Positions 28,280 to 37,819 of a stretch of DNA of 64,000 nt are shown piece by piece (positions within the stretch are counted from its first letter, which is position 1; every line of letters begins with the position of its first letter). The notes under the pieces were generated by a model. That model saw only the letters and a program-made list of their open reading frames with translations, was not told the DNA's origin and did no database searches. Source of the DNA: Lewinellaceae bacterium (GTDB taxonomy: Bacteria; Bacteroidota; Bacteroidia; Chitinophagales; Saprospiraceae); assembly GCA_020636005.1 (NCBI GenBank), contig JACJYR010000002.1, positions 124,001 to 188,000 of the forward strand, given 5' to 3'. The translations under genes and the position numbers were made by a program.

Positions 28280-29188
28280 ATGAAAACCCTACTTGTAACA
28301 GGAGCCTCCGGATTCCTGGGCTGGCATATCTGCCGCTATCCATTGCCTGGTTGGCGGATAATTGGCACCCATTGGCAAAACCGGGAAGGTATTTTCCCCA
28401 AAACAGAATACCTGAAGCTGGATTTGACCGAAAAAGACTTCATTTGGAAATCCCTGAAAGATATCCGGCCAGATGCGGTTTTCCACCTGGCAGCCTATTC
28501 TGGTACTGGCTATTGCGAGGAATTTCCTGAAAAAACCAGAAGGCTCAATGTGGATGCGAGCGCCCACCTGGCCGAAATGTGCGCCGATCGCAAGATCAAG
28601 CTGATATTCACCTCCAGTGAGCAGGTTTACGATGGCCAAAAAAGCCACTATACGGAGGAAGATACCCCTTCGCCCAAAAACGAGTATGGCAGGCAAAAAC
28701 TGGCAGCCGAAAGGTTTATCGGCGAAATCCTGCCCGCCTCAGCCATCGTACGCATTGCCGTTCTCTTTGGCCAGGCCAGCCCGGTGGCCCGCAGCTTTTT
28801 GCAGCAATGGCTGGAAACCTGGCAGACTTTCCTGCCAGTGACGGCCTTTCACGACGAAATCCGCTCCTTCCTCAGTGGCCGCTCGGCAGCGGCTGGCCTT
28901 TTCCAACTCTTGCAACAGGATGCCTCCGGCATTTTCAATTTGTCGGGAGAGGCCTCTATGTCGAGGTATGAATTTGCACTTTTGGCCAGGGAAATTTTTG
29001 AATTGACTGAAGGCAAGGTAATCCCCAAATCACAACAGGAAATAGAAATGACGGCCTACCGGCCGCCTGTTTTGGCGCTTGACAACCAAAAAATAATGGA
29101 TACTGGCTTTCAGCCCAGCCATCCGAAGTACGAGTTGAAAGCCTTGAAGAAAGAGATCTTCCTTCCGCCGGGCTTCTCGGAAAACTGA
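28280..29188 (+). CDS. SDR-family sugar-nucleotide reductase (RmlD-like)
   Basis: 302 residues from the ATG at 28280; an upstream TTG start adds 14 unconvincing residues. It has the extended SDR nucleotide motif LLVTGASGFLGWH, the DAVFHLAAYSGTG segment, the active-site NEYGRQKLAAERF (YxxxK) and LIFTSSEQVYDG. Closest in type to dTDP-4-dehydrorhamnose reductase, but no rhamnose pathway genes are near, so the substrate is open. It ends two bases before the convergent cryptochrome gene. Confidence 0.8.
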   Translation: MKTLLVTGASGFLGWHICRYPLPGWRIIGTHWQNREGIFPKTEYLKLDLTEKDFIWKSLKDIRPDAVFHLAAYSGTGYCEEFPEKTRRLNVDASAHLAEMCADRKIKLIFTSSEQVYDGQKSHYTEEDTPSPKNEYGRQKLAAERFIGEILPASAIVRIAVLFGQASPVARSFLQQWLETWQTFLPVTAFHDEIRSFLSGRSAAAGLFQLLQQDASGIFNLSGEASMSRYEFALLAREIFELTEGKVIPKSQQEIEMTAYRPPVLALDNQKIMDTGFQPSHPKYELKALKKEIFLPPGFSEN

Positions 29189-29190
29189 AA

Positions 29191-30630
29191 TCATCTGGCC
29201 CAGCGGTCCGTACCTATCATGGCCTTCGGATAATCCGACCCGATGGTGACGTGCAGGGAAGCCTGTTCGCTGCCGGAGAGGGTATCCGGGCGGTGTACTT
29301 TGTCAGGGGGCAAGTCACGCAGTTCGGGCAACCAAAGCTTCACATATTCCCCCTTCGGATCGTAGCGGCTGGCCTGGTTGAGGATGTTGAAGTAGCGGTC
29401 TTCACGGGGGTCGTTGCCGACCCCGGCAATGTAGTTCCAATTGCCCCAGTTGCTGGCAGTGTCATAGTCAATCAGCAGGCTTTCGAAGTATTCAGCGCCC
29501 ATCTGCCAGTTCACTTTCAGGTCGTTTACCAGAAAACTGGCCACGTTTTGACGGCCCCGGTTCGACATAAACCCCGTTTGGTTGAGTTCCCGCATATTGG
29601 CATCAATAAAAGGAACGCCAGTGCGCCCCTCGGACCAAACCTGGAAAAGGCTCCAATCTGTTTTTAAACGGGAATCGGCATCTCCTTTCATGCCGCCTTT
29701 CAGGAATATTTTATTGCCGTGTTTTTTGGCCATGAACCGGAAGAAATCACGCCAGAGCAGTTCAAAGAAAATCCAATAGGTGGACTTGTTTTCTTCCCTG
29801 ATTTCCTCGTAGCGTTTCACTTCCCAATAAACAGTTTTTGGGGACAGGCACCCCAAGGCCAGCCAGGGGGAAAACTTGGTGGAATAGTCGCCCCCAACCA
29901 GTTCGTTCCTGGTTTCAAAATAATTTCTCGCCAAATCAGCTTCCCATAAATAATAGTGCAGGCGCTTCAAACCTTCCGTTTCACCCCCTTTGAAATCCAG
30001 CACGGCACGGGGGTCGGACAAATAGTCCTCAAAGCCCAACTGTTCGGGGGTGGGAACTTCGCCAGGGACAATCTCGTGGTCTATGGGCGGCATCGATTCG
30101 GGAGTGGGGAGGGGAACTCTTACCTGGACGACCCTTTCCACTTCTTTTTTGAATTGGGTGAAAACCTCCGGTGTATGTGTCACCGGGAACGGCAGGTCGG
30201 CTGTGTAGTACAGCAGCTTGCCCCGGGAATAGCGCATTTCCTGGCCGATAGACCATAGGTTCCGCTCAAGGGCATCCTGTACTACCTCTTCTTCCTGTGT
30301 TCTTTCCCGGTTGCAAAACACCCAACTGGTCTTGTTTTGGCGGGCTATCTCGAAAATTTCTTCTTCAGGTTTACCTACTCGCACGATCAGGTCGCTCCCC
30401 ATTTTGCGAAAGGAACGCCGAAGATCATTGACTGATTCCAGGATAAACTTCGCCCTGTACTTTCCAATTTTTTTGAACCCAAACCAGCGGGTCTCACCTG
30501 AAAAAACCCGTTCGTCAAAGACATATACAGGGATAATTTCTTCACAATGCCTCAGCGCTTCTACTAGTGCTTCGTTGTCGTGAAGCCGGAGATCCTGGCG
30601 AAACCAAACGATTCCTTTGCGTTTTTCCAT
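29191..30630 (-). CDS. Cryptochrome/photolyase of the DASH type
   Basis: 479 residues: photolyase N-terminal alpha/beta domain (KGIVWFRQDLRLHDNEAL) and FAD-binding helical domain (about 200-479). The stretch SNWGNWNYIAGVGNDPREDR followed by YFNILNQASRYDPKGEYVKL is typical of Cry-DASH. These flavoproteins use light to repair cyclobutane dimers, mainly in single-stranded DNA. Arg/Trp positions of the electron-transfer chain were not mapped. Followed on the same strand downstream only by the convergent reductase gene. Confidence 0.92.
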   Translation of the reverse strand: MEKRKGIVWFRQDLRLHDNEALVEALRHCEEIIPVYVFDERVFSGETRWFGFKKIGKYRAKFILESVNDLRRSFRKMGSDLIVRVGKPEEEIFEIARQNKTSWVFCNRERTQEEEVVQDALERNLWSIGQEMRYSRGKLLYYTADLPFPVTHTPEVFTQFKKEVERVVQVRVPLPTPESMPPIDHEIVPGEVPTPEQLGFEDYLSDPRAVLDFKGGETEGLKRLHYYLWEADLARNYFETRNELVGGDYSTKFSPWLALGCLSPKTVYWEVKRYEEIREENKSTYWIFFELLWRDFFRFMAKKHGNKIFLKGGMKGDADSRLKTDWSLFQVWSEGRTGVPFIDANMRELNQTGFMSNRGRQNVASFLVNDLKVNWQMGAEYFESLLIDYDTASNWGNWNYIAGVGNDPREDRYFNILNQASRYDPKGEYVKLWLPELRDLPPDKVHRPDTLSGSEQASLHVTIGSDYPKAMIGTDRWAR

Positions 30631-30802
30631 AACCTTGAAATTTACCTTTTAAAGCGGCGGGAAGTGGGATGGCCAGATTGAGGTTTGCAGATTTTGGCGC
30701 TCGAGCCCATCTTCTTGCGGTGTTTAAAAGTTGGCTAAGTAACAACCTTTCCGGCATCCTGTTTATAAAAAATCTATTTGTAAACCCCTTTATCCGTTTC
30801 TT

Positions 30803-31339
30803 TCAAACTGCTGCCTTTTGAATAGAAAAAAACAAGCCCGCGCTTCCATCAAATGATATCTCCTTGATAAACCTCATGCCCGATTTCTCCAAAACCCTGA
30901 TGGAGGCGGAATTTTCTTTCATGGCTTTGCCGACCAATGTGGTCAGGCCCAGGCTATTGAATCCGAAATCTATACAGGCGATGGCAGCCTCGGTTGCATA
31001 GCCATGTCCCCAATATTTTCTAAAAAAACGAAAACCCAGATCCGTCTCCTGGCTTTCCGGGGAAAACTTAAAGCCGCACCAGCCGATAAACTTCCCGGTC
31101 CCCTTAAGCAGTACCGCCCAACGCCCATAGCCGTATTTTTCATACTGGTCGTAGTTTTCCAAAAAAATCCTGGCTTCGCCAATGCTCAGAAATGGCTTGT
31201 CCCCAGTGTAACGGATAACCTCCACATCGGCATTCAAGCGGTAAAAATCCTCCGCATCTGCCACGGATAGTTCCCTGAACCATAATCGCCTGGTTTCCAG
31301 CACAAACTGATTTCGAGGTCTATCTGCTTTCTTCTCCAT
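30803..31339 (-). CDS. GNAT-family N-acetyltransferase (RimJ/RimL type)
   Basis: 178 residues. The opening ETRRLWFRELSVADAEDFYRL and the acetyl-CoA motif FFRKYWGHGYATEAAIACIDF are typical of the ribosomal-protein-like acetyltransferase group; GLTTLVGKAMKENSASIRVLEKSGM completes the fold. The acceptor could be a ribosomal protein N-terminus or a small molecule. It lies 172 bases upstream of the cryptochrome gene on the same strand and may share its transcript. Confidence 0.88.
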   Translation of the reverse strand: MEKKADRPRNQFVLETRRLWFRELSVADAEDFYRLNADVEVIRYTGDKPFLSIGEARIFLENYDQYEKYGYGRWAVLLKGTGKFIGWCGFKFSPESQETDLGFRFFRKYWGHGYATEAAIACIDFGFNSLGLTTLVGKAMKENSASIRVLEKSGMRFIKEISFDGSAGLFFSIQKAAV

Positions 31340-31931
31340 TGCTACTTGTTACTTTCTTGTTTCAATTCGTTGGCGACTGTTTAAAAACCTATCAGACAAT
31401 TAAATTTCTTCCACTCTGATCCCGGTCAATTGCTTATCTTTTGGTTTTGCGCTAAATGCAAAAGGCAAATTGCTAAAAGCTTGTGCACAATATCTGGCAG
31501 TTGGAGCTATTGAAACAAGCATTTGATTTTTCTTTATCGTCTTCAAATCTGAAAGCCATCTGTTTGGCTCGCCGGTCAGCACTGTCCCAAAAGTCAAAAA
31601 GCTGGCTGCTTTTTGGTCGCTTTCAACAGGCTTCAAAAGTTGAAATACCTTGTTGTCAACCTACCCATTCAATGAGTAAATGCAAAAACCCGGAAAAATT
31701 TTTATCCACAAAAACCACCCGTGATGATTTTAGGCAAAAAACTTGTCTTATACAAATTGCTCCGTTGAAGAAAAGCCCTTTGACAAGGTTATCCCTGTAC
31801 AAACATTGCCCCTAATTTTCAGGTTGTTTTAGCAAACGATTTGAAAATTCCAGCTTAAAAACTAAAATATCACCCTTCAGCGCCGTTTCTTTGCATTACT
31901 ACTTTAGAGTCCGATTAAAATTTTGAAGTCC
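31340..31931. other. Divergent spacer, no supported gene
   Basis: About 590 bases. A 78-residue minus-strand frame (31400-31636) and a 110-residue plus-strand frame (31483-31815) overlap each other; neither shows domain-like or codon-biased sequence, so both were left out. Confidence 0.4.
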
Positions 31932-33308
31932 ATGAACAGTTTTACAATGCGCCTAAAGCAACTAACTTTTTTATTGGTTGCCTTTGCGGTCTTGTTTCCC
32001 GCCTGCCAGAAGGATGATCCTGCTACTGTACCCGATACCCAACTCGTGAAGAACGAAGATGCTGCCGTGCCGGTAGCATGGATGAAGCTATTCCTCGAAC
32101 TCGATCAGTATGCTGCTGGTTTCAGGCCCGGGCCTTGCCCCAGGTCACTGGCCTACATCAACATGGCCGCCTACGAGTCGGTCATGCATGGGATGCCCGA
32201 TTTCAAATCCTTGCAGCACCTGTACCCAACTCTGAAACTTCCTTCCATCAACTCGAATGAAGAATACCATTGGCCCACAGTGGTAAATGCCGTTTATGCA
32301 ACTTCCATTAAGCATTTTGTGCCAGGGAATATCCTGCTCTCCGCCAAACAAATTGAACTGCAGTTCAAGGTTCTGGAACTGGAAAGGGATTTTTATAATG
32401 AATTTGAACCAAAGGTAGGTGCTAAGGTCATGGAGCGTTCCAAAGCACACGGAGAAGCCGTGGCAAATGCTATTTGGGAATGGTCGAAAACGGATTCATT
32501 TGGCGATCAGGCCTATCTCGACCCAAGGCCATCAGGATACACCCCCCCCTCAGGCCCTGGGCTTTGGCAACCTACTCCGCCCGACTACAATGCAGCATTG
32601 TTCCCTTATTGGGGAAAGGTTCGTTGTATGGCCATCCATGAAGAAGACAAGCTATCCAATCCGCCCCTGAATTATAGCGAGGATCCGAATTCTTTGTTTT
32701 TCACCCAGGCCAATGAAGTGAAAAACAGTGTCAACAACCTGGATTTCAACAACCAATGGATAGCAGAATTCTGGAGCGATGATTTTGTAGGCGAAATGTT
32801 CAGCCCGCCAGGTCGCTGGATTTCCATTGCCGTTCAGGTGATTGAGAAAGAAAATGCCTCCCTGGAAACAGCACTCTATGCCCTGGCAAAAGTTTCATTC
32901 GCCCTGAACGATGCCGGCGTTGCCTGCTGGAACAGTAAATATACCTACAATGTGGAGCGCCCGGTCACTTATATCAGGCAGGTCATGGATCCAAACTGGT
33001 TGCCACATTGGGATTCCAACCCAAGTTTTCCGGCCTACCCATCCGGCCATGCCACCTTCGGGGCCGCTGCTGCCGAGGTACTTTCCCATATTTTTGGATA
33101 TAACTACGCCATGACGGACAACAGCCATAAAGACCGTACAGAATTTTATGGTATGCCCCGCTCTTATGAAACCTTTTATGAAATGGCCGAGGAGAATGCG
33201 TACTCCAGGATTCCGTTGGGCGTCCATTTTCGTATGGATGCAGAGGAAGGCGTCAGGCTGGGTTTTAAAATAGGCAGGAAGGTCAACGAAATGCCGTTCA
33301 AAAAATAA
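31932..33308 (+). CDS. Vanadium haloperoxidase-like PAP2 lipoprotein
   Basis: About 458 residues. Signal segment LTFLLVAFAVLFPAC ends in a plausible lipobox cysteine, so it is probably an outer-membrane or periplasmic lipoprotein. All three parts of the vanadate/phosphate pocket are present: KYTYNVERP (K-x6-RP), YPSGHATFG, and SRIPLGVHFRMD (SR-x5-H-x3-D). The family includes vanadium haloperoxidases and acid phosphatases; the long helical N-terminal half (about 60-330) fits the bacterial haloperoxidase group. Whether it binds vanadate cannot be told. ATG at 31932 was chosen over a TTG nine bases earlier. A terminator follows. Confidence 0.88.
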   Translation: MNSFTMRLKQLTFLLVAFAVLFPACQKDDPATVPDTQLVKNEDAAVPVAWMKLFLELDQYAAGFRPGPCPRSLAYINMAAYESVMHGMPDFKSLQHLYPTLKLPSINSNEEYHWPTVVNAVYATSIKHFVPGNILLSAKQIELQFKVLELERDFYNEFEPKVGAKVMERSKAHGEAVANAIWEWSKTDSFGDQAYLDPRPSGYTPPSGPGLWQPTPPDYNAALFPYWGKVRCMAIHEEDKLSNPPLNYSEDPNSLFFTQANEVKNSVNNLDFNNQWIAEFWSDDFVGEMFSPPGRWISIAVQVIEKENASLETALYALAKVSFALNDAGVACWNSKYTYNVERPVTYIRQVMDPNWLPHWDSNPSFPAYPSGHATFGAAAAEVLSHIFGYNYAMTDNSHKDRTEFYGMPRSYETFYEMAEENAYSRIPLGVHFRMDAEEGVRLGFKIGRKVNEMPFKK

Positions 33309-33327
33309 ACATTGTTGCTATTTTCAG

Positions 33328-33365
33328 GAAAAGCCTTGCCATCCGTTGAGTTGGCAAGGCTTTTT
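33328..33365 (+). terminator. Terminator of the PAP2 lipoprotein gene
   Basis: AAAAGCCTTGCCA (33328-33340) pairs with TGGCAAGGCTTTT (33351-33363), with T-run, 20 bases after the stop codon. Confidence 0.9.
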
Positions 33366-33661
33366 TGATCAACCTTTTTTACCGCTGCTGTTGTGAAAAT
33401 GGAGCAGTAGTATTTCTTTGAAAAGTACCTGTGTGCCCTTCCTGCAATGCAAGCTATTTCCTACCAGGATTGCCGGCTATTATAGTTTTCCCTTTAAATC
33501 AACTTCCCGCCCTTTCATCCCTAAAGCCAAGCGCCTCTTCGATCACGGAAGCATATCAAAACATTGGCATTGGCTTGAATATTCAGAACTTGTATTTATA
33601 CAAACCTTAGTAACTGTTCTGAAACATAAATGCCGTGATTAAAGAAGAACTTTTACAGAAA

Positions 33662-33712
33662 GGGGAGTTTAAAATGAAAAATGCTTCCAAACTTTTTCAT
33701 TTCAAACTCCCC
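33662..33712. repeat. Gene-end palindrome
   Basis: Arms of 20 bases, 33662-33681 and 33693-33712, match at 19 positions (GGGGAGTTTAAAATGAAAAA type), with an 11-base loop. No T-run follows, so it is not a classic terminator. The rest of the 33369-33790 gap holds no gene that I can support. Confidence 0.75.
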
Positions 33713-33790
33713 CTCTCCGATGGTTTTTCCGGATGGCAGGTTTTACAACAGATTCTTACCTTAAACACGGCTTCGTTTAAAGGAGGCATC

Positions 33791-33828
33791 AAAAAAAACG
33801 GCAGGCAAAAAGTTGCCTGCCGTTTTTT
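33791..33828. terminator. Terminator of the OmpA/TSP3 gene
   Basis: AAAACGGCAGGCAA pairs with TTGCCTGCCGTTTT around a short AAAG loop, with T-runs on both outer sides; 34 bases after the minus-strand stop. Confidence 0.88.
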
Positions 33829-33861
33829 CAGCTAAAAATTATGTATAGAACCAGCGAAGTG

Positions 33862-35472
33862 TTAAGGCACCAAAGTGAACTCCACCCTTCTGTTCTGCCT
33901 CCTGCCAACAGCGGTCTCGTTGCTGGATATCGGGTTACTTTCGCCGTGGCCGGTGAAGCTCATGATATTTTTATCTACCCCCTTGCTCCCCAGATAATCG
34001 AAGCAAGTTTTAGCACGGGCCTCAGAAAGCTGCTGGTTTGCAAAGTCGTTGCCCACATTGTCCGTATAGCCATCAATTTTCAATTTATAGCCAGGGTAGC
34101 GGCTCATCAATTCAACGATTTGATTCAGTACGGTCAGCGAAGAAGGCAACAACTTTGAACTGCCCGTTTCAAACTGGACATTCTTCATGGCCGAGACCAG
34201 CGTAGCCTTGTCTTCTTCCTTTATTTCAGGACAGCCTTCGTTGCTGGGCAATCCAAACAGCAATGGGCACTTATCTTTCGTATCATCAATTCCATCGTTG
34301 TCGGAATCGGGGCAGCCATTGAATTTCCTTGGGCCTGCTTTATCGGGGCAATTATCTTCCCGGTCGGCGATGCCGTCGTTGTCGGTATCGGGGCAGCCAC
34401 CGTGTTCGGCAGTACCCGGGTCGTTCGGACATTCGTCCTTTTCATCCGTGATGCCATCACGGTCGGCATCCGGGCAGCCGTTCATGGCTGGAAGGCCCGG
34501 CACGGTGGGGCAGTTGTCTTCTTTGTCAACAATATTGTCGTTGTCGGTATCTGGGCAACCAGAGAAGCGGCGCAGGCCAGCCTCATCCGGGCAGTCATCC
34601 ACATTATCGGCGATTCCGTCCCCATCCCTGTCGGGGCAGCCGTTCATACGGATTTCACCGGCGTCGTCCGGGCAGTTGTCATCGCGGTCTGCGATGCCGT
34701 CAGCATCCCGGTCGGGGCAACCATCCAGGCCTGCTGGGCCGGGAATGGTGGGGCATTTGTCGTTTTCGTCCGATACGCCATCGTTATCAGCGTCAGTATC
34801 GCCAAAACGGTACCCTATCACCAGGCCTCCCGTCACAAATACGTCGTTGTCATCGGGGTCGCCCGATTTTGAAATACCGTCAATGTAGTCGGAAAATGTA
34901 AACCGAGCACCCAGCTCCAAGCCAAGGTTAACCTTCCTGCTGAGATCAAAACGCAAGCCTGCACCGATGGGCAGGATAAAGTGGACATTGGAATAGTCGG
35001 CCCCAATGTCCGGGTTGTTCTTATCGGGTTTGCCGGCCGTTTGAGCGATTTTAACATTTGGGTCGAAAAAGCTGCCGCCTACCCCGCCATAAACGTAGGG
35101 TGAAACCGTTTTACGGAATTTCCCGTCTTCGGTCCATCGGCGGTTGCCGAGCAGCTCGTATTCTCCCATTAAGGCAAGCTCTACCCAACTGGATTTGAAG
35201 GAAGCTCCCCGGTCTGCATTTCTGTCATAGTTGGCATCGTCCCCTTTGATTTTCCCGTACTGCAAGTTTAAACGGAGGCCCAACGTATTGGTCAGGTGGT
35301 TTCTGACCAAAATGCCAAATGATGGCCCAGGCTGGCTGAAGGTAAAAGTAGGCTCAACCAAATCTCCAAGGTAATTAGAGTACCCCAAGAACAAACCGCC
35401 TTCCCATTTGTCCTGGGATTGGGAGAGGAATGGGAGCATCAGTAAAAGTGCGAAAAGTTTAAATTGCTTCAT
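33862..35472 (-). CDS. Outer-membrane protein with TSP3 calcium repeats and OmpA domain
   Basis: 536 residues from the ATG at 35472 (an upstream frame adds 15 residues without signal features). Order: signal peptide (FKLFALLLMLPFLSQSQ), a beta-barrel region (about 20-225, GGLFLGYSNYLGDLVEPTF), a chain of thrombospondin type 3 repeats (about 230-415; units such as DADNDGVSDENDKCP that bind calcium), and an OmpA peptidoglycan-binding domain (about 425-536, LKIDGYTDNVGNDFANQQLSEARA). The protein should link the outer membrane to the cell wall. The DNA of the repeat region shows regular GTCGGTATC-like periodicity, which is protein-driven. Bacteroidota have many proteins of this layout. Confidence 0.93.
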   Translation of the reverse strand: MKQFKLFALLLMLPFLSQSQDKWEGGLFLGYSNYLGDLVEPTFTFSQPGPSFGILVRNHLTNTLGLRLNLQYGKIKGDDANYDRNADRGASFKSSWVELALMGEYELLGNRRWTEDGKFRKTVSPYVYGGVGGSFFDPNVKIAQTAGKPDKNNPDIGADYSNVHFILPIGAGLRFDLSRKVNLGLELGARFTFSDYIDGISKSGDPDDNDVFVTGGLVIGYRFGDTDADNDGVSDENDKCPTIPGPAGLDGCPDRDADGIADRDDNCPDDAGEIRMNGCPDRDGDGIADNVDDCPDEAGLRRFSGCPDTDNDNIVDKEDNCPTVPGLPAMNGCPDADRDGITDEKDECPNDPGTAEHGGCPDTDNDGIADREDNCPDKAGPRKFNGCPDSDNDGIDDTKDKCPLLFGLPSNEGCPEIKEEDKATLVSAMKNVQFETGSSKLLPSSLTVLNQIVELMSRYPGYKLKIDGYTDNVGNDFANQQLSEARAKTCFDYLGSKGVDKNIMSFTGHGESNPISSNETAVGRRQNRRVEFTLVP

Positions 35473-35926
35473 AACAAAACTTTTTGGAATGTTTTGAGGA
35501 GTAACAACAAGAACCAAGACTGATCGGAATCAGCCCGACTCAATGCTGCAGTGTTCAACAATATAATTTTATCAGGAAATTGTGATGACACCAGGACGTC
35601 AAATTGGGTTTCAGGAATGAAAATGTCCACAGAATAATACCCAATAGGATGGAAAGCAAAACGAAAATTTCAATTCATTTTTAACTTGCCACAAATGTAA
35701 TCAATAATTTCCTAAACTTCCTCCGATTTGATTTTGATTTTTTTTGATTGAAATAATGGACGCACAATTCTTACCTTCACTGGTCATCAAAAATACAGCT
35801 GCGCATTGTTTGCATCCTTTCATCAAAATTATGATAGCCTTCAACTCTTGCCTGATCTCTTTGTTCACAAACCTGTAAGTTTGCACGCCCTAAATTAAAC
35901 AAGTTCCAAGTATTTTTTTTGTTAGC
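35473..35926. other. Divergent spacer with hscA promoter, no gene seen
   Basis: 454 bases, AT-rich. TAAGTTTG at 35876-35883 fits the TAnnTTTG -7 box, 43 bases before the hscA ATG. A properly spaced -33 element is not evident. No frame or hairpin is credible. Confidence 0.4.
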
Positions 35927-37774
35927 ATGGCTAAAATTCCAATCAATATAAAAAAAGGCACTGTTCAAAAAACATCCTCCGAAATTATCATCGGCATTGA
36001 CCTTGGCACCACCAACAGCCTTGTTGCTTACGTCAGGGAAGGCAATCCTGTTGCAGTCAGGGGCCAAAAAGGCAAGCACACCCTCGTGCCGTCCATTGTT
36101 CATTTTAATGCTGACAATGAAGTGCTAGTCGGCGATGCCGCTAAGGCCAAATTGATAGCTGACCCGGCCAATACCATTTATTCCGTAAAAAGGTTGATGG
36201 GAAAGTCCTACGCAGACATTAAGGACAAGCACCAATATTTCGGCTACCAGATTCTTGACGATGATACCGAGAGCCTCGTGAAGATCAGGGTGAAGGATAA
36301 ATACTACACTCCCATTTCGCTGTCGGCGGAAATTTTGAAGGAATTAAAAAACCGCATTGAAGAAGAACTGGATGCGCCCGTTAGCAAGGCAGTCATCACA
36401 GTTCCTGCTTATTTCAACGACGCCCAACGGCAAGCCACCCGTGATGCGGGAAAACTGGCTGGCCTGGATGTGTTGCGCATCATCAACGAACCAACCGCTG
36501 CAAGTCTCGCCTATGGTTTGGGGCAGCAAGGCTCTCAAACCATAGCGGTGTATGATCTCGGCGGCGGGACTTTTGACATCTCTATCCTGAGGATTGAAGA
36601 TGGGATTTTCGAAGTATTATCAACGCATGGCGATACGTTCCTTGGCGGCGACGATTTCGACAAGGCCATCCTTGATTATTGGCTTGAAAAAAACGGAATA
36701 GATCCTATCAATAAAGATAATACATCCAACCAGGGGCTTAGGCTCAAAGCAGAACAGGCCAAAAAGTGGCTTAGCCAAAATGATAACTTCCAGGAAAGTG
36801 AACAGGACTATGTCTTTTCCCTTTCCAAAAATAAATTTGAGGAACTCATCAGGCCCCTGGTAGAAAAAACCCTGGATGCCTGTCGCCTGGCCCTCAAGGA
36901 TGCCAAACTGGAACAAAAAGACTTGGATCATATCGTCATGGTAGGTGGCTCTACCAGGGTGCCTTTAGTAAAACGAGCGGTCAGTGATTTCTTTGGCAAA
37001 CCGGTATTTGACCAACTCGACCCCGATGAAGTGGTGGCATTGGGTGCAGCTATCCAGGCAGATGTGCTGGCGGGCAACCAAAAGGACGTCCTCTTGCTCG
37101 ATATTACGCCGCTGTCGCTGGGAATCGAAACAATGGGCGGGTTGATGGACACCATCATCCCCCGCAACTCCAAAGTGCCGACAAAAGTTGGACGACAGTA
37201 CACTACCTCCATTGATGGCCAAAAAAACCTCAAAATCGCTGTCTATCAGGGTGAGCGGGATTTGGTGGAACACAACCGGAAACTGGGCGAGTTCATCTTG
37301 CGCAATATCCCGCCCATGCCAGCCGGCATCCCCAAAATCGAGGTCCATTTCATCATCAACGCCGATGGTATCCTAAAGGTGAGGGCCAAAGAACTCCGCT
37401 CCGGGCTGGAGCAAACCATAGATATCAAACCGACCTACGGCATCTCTGAAGAGGACATGGCCAGGATGCTGCTCGATTCCATCCAACACGCAGCCGAGGA
37501 CATGAATACCAGGGCCTTGCTGGAAGCCAGGAACGAAGCAAAATATCTCTTGCTCTCTGCCGATAAGTTTTTGAGCCAAAATGCAGGTATCCTCAGCGAA
37601 ACAGAAAAAGCAACTACCCTGTCGCTCGCAAAAAACTTAAAAGCAATGGCAGCGGAAGCAGACAAAGACGCCATCAACAAAGCCATCCAGGAACTCAATG
37701 AATTCACCGCCCCCCTCGCCCACCGTTCCATGGACAAGACCATTTTGGAGGCGATGAAAGGGAAAAAAGTATAA
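35927..37774 (+). CDS. hscA: Fe-S cluster assembly chaperone HscA (Hsp70)
   Basis: Hsp70-family ATPase, 615 residues, matching HscA length rather than the ~640 of DnaK. ATPase marks: IIGIDLGTTNSLVAYV, YDLGGGTFDISIL and VMVGGSTRVPLVKRA; substrate domain begins near DITPLSLGIETMGG. The VR(E/S)G-type segment after the phosphate loop and the shortened C-terminus without a DnaK-like Gly/Asp/Glu tail support HscA, the partner of HscB and IscU. No isc genes are nearby, so a specialised DnaK paralogue remains possible. Followed 45 bases later by bshC on the same strand. Confidence 0.85.
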   Translation: MAKIPINIKKGTVQKTSSEIIIGIDLGTTNSLVAYVREGNPVAVRGQKGKHTLVPSIVHFNADNEVLVGDAAKAKLIADPANTIYSVKRLMGKSYADIKDKHQYFGYQILDDDTESLVKIRVKDKYYTPISLSAEILKELKNRIEEELDAPVSKAVITVPAYFNDAQRQATRDAGKLAGLDVLRIINEPTAASLAYGLGQQGSQTIAVYDLGGGTFDISILRIEDGIFEVLSTHGDTFLGGDDFDKAILDYWLEKNGIDPINKDNTSNQGLRLKAEQAKKWLSQNDNFQESEQDYVFSLSKNKFEELIRPLVEKTLDACRLALKDAKLEQKDLDHIVMVGGSTRVPLVKRAVSDFFGKPVFDQLDPDEVVALGAAIQADVLAGNQKDVLLLDITPLSLGIETMGGLMDTIIPRNSKVPTKVGRQYTTSIDGQKNLKIAVYQGERDLVEHNRKLGEFILRNIPPMPAGIPKIEVHFIINADGILKVRAKELRSGLEQTIDIKPTYGISEEDMARMLLDSIQHAAEDMNTRALLEARNEAKYLLLSADKFLSQNAGILSETEKATTLSLAKNLKAMAAEADKDAINKAIQELNEFTAPLAHRSMDKTILEAMKGKKV

Positions 37775-37819
37775 CTCTAACTATTCTGAATTCCGCCAAG
37801 TTGCGGTTAGAACATCTGC

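Noticed and set aside
31400..31815. Small frames of 78 and 110 residues
   Set aside because: They overlap on opposite strands, have no recognisable domains, and use codons unlike their neighbours.
34250..34790. Regular DNA repeats that might be a CRISPR or tandem array
   Set aside because: They are the codons of thrombospondin type 3 repeats (D-x-D-x-D-G units) in the OmpA-like gene; unit length varies and there are no spacers.
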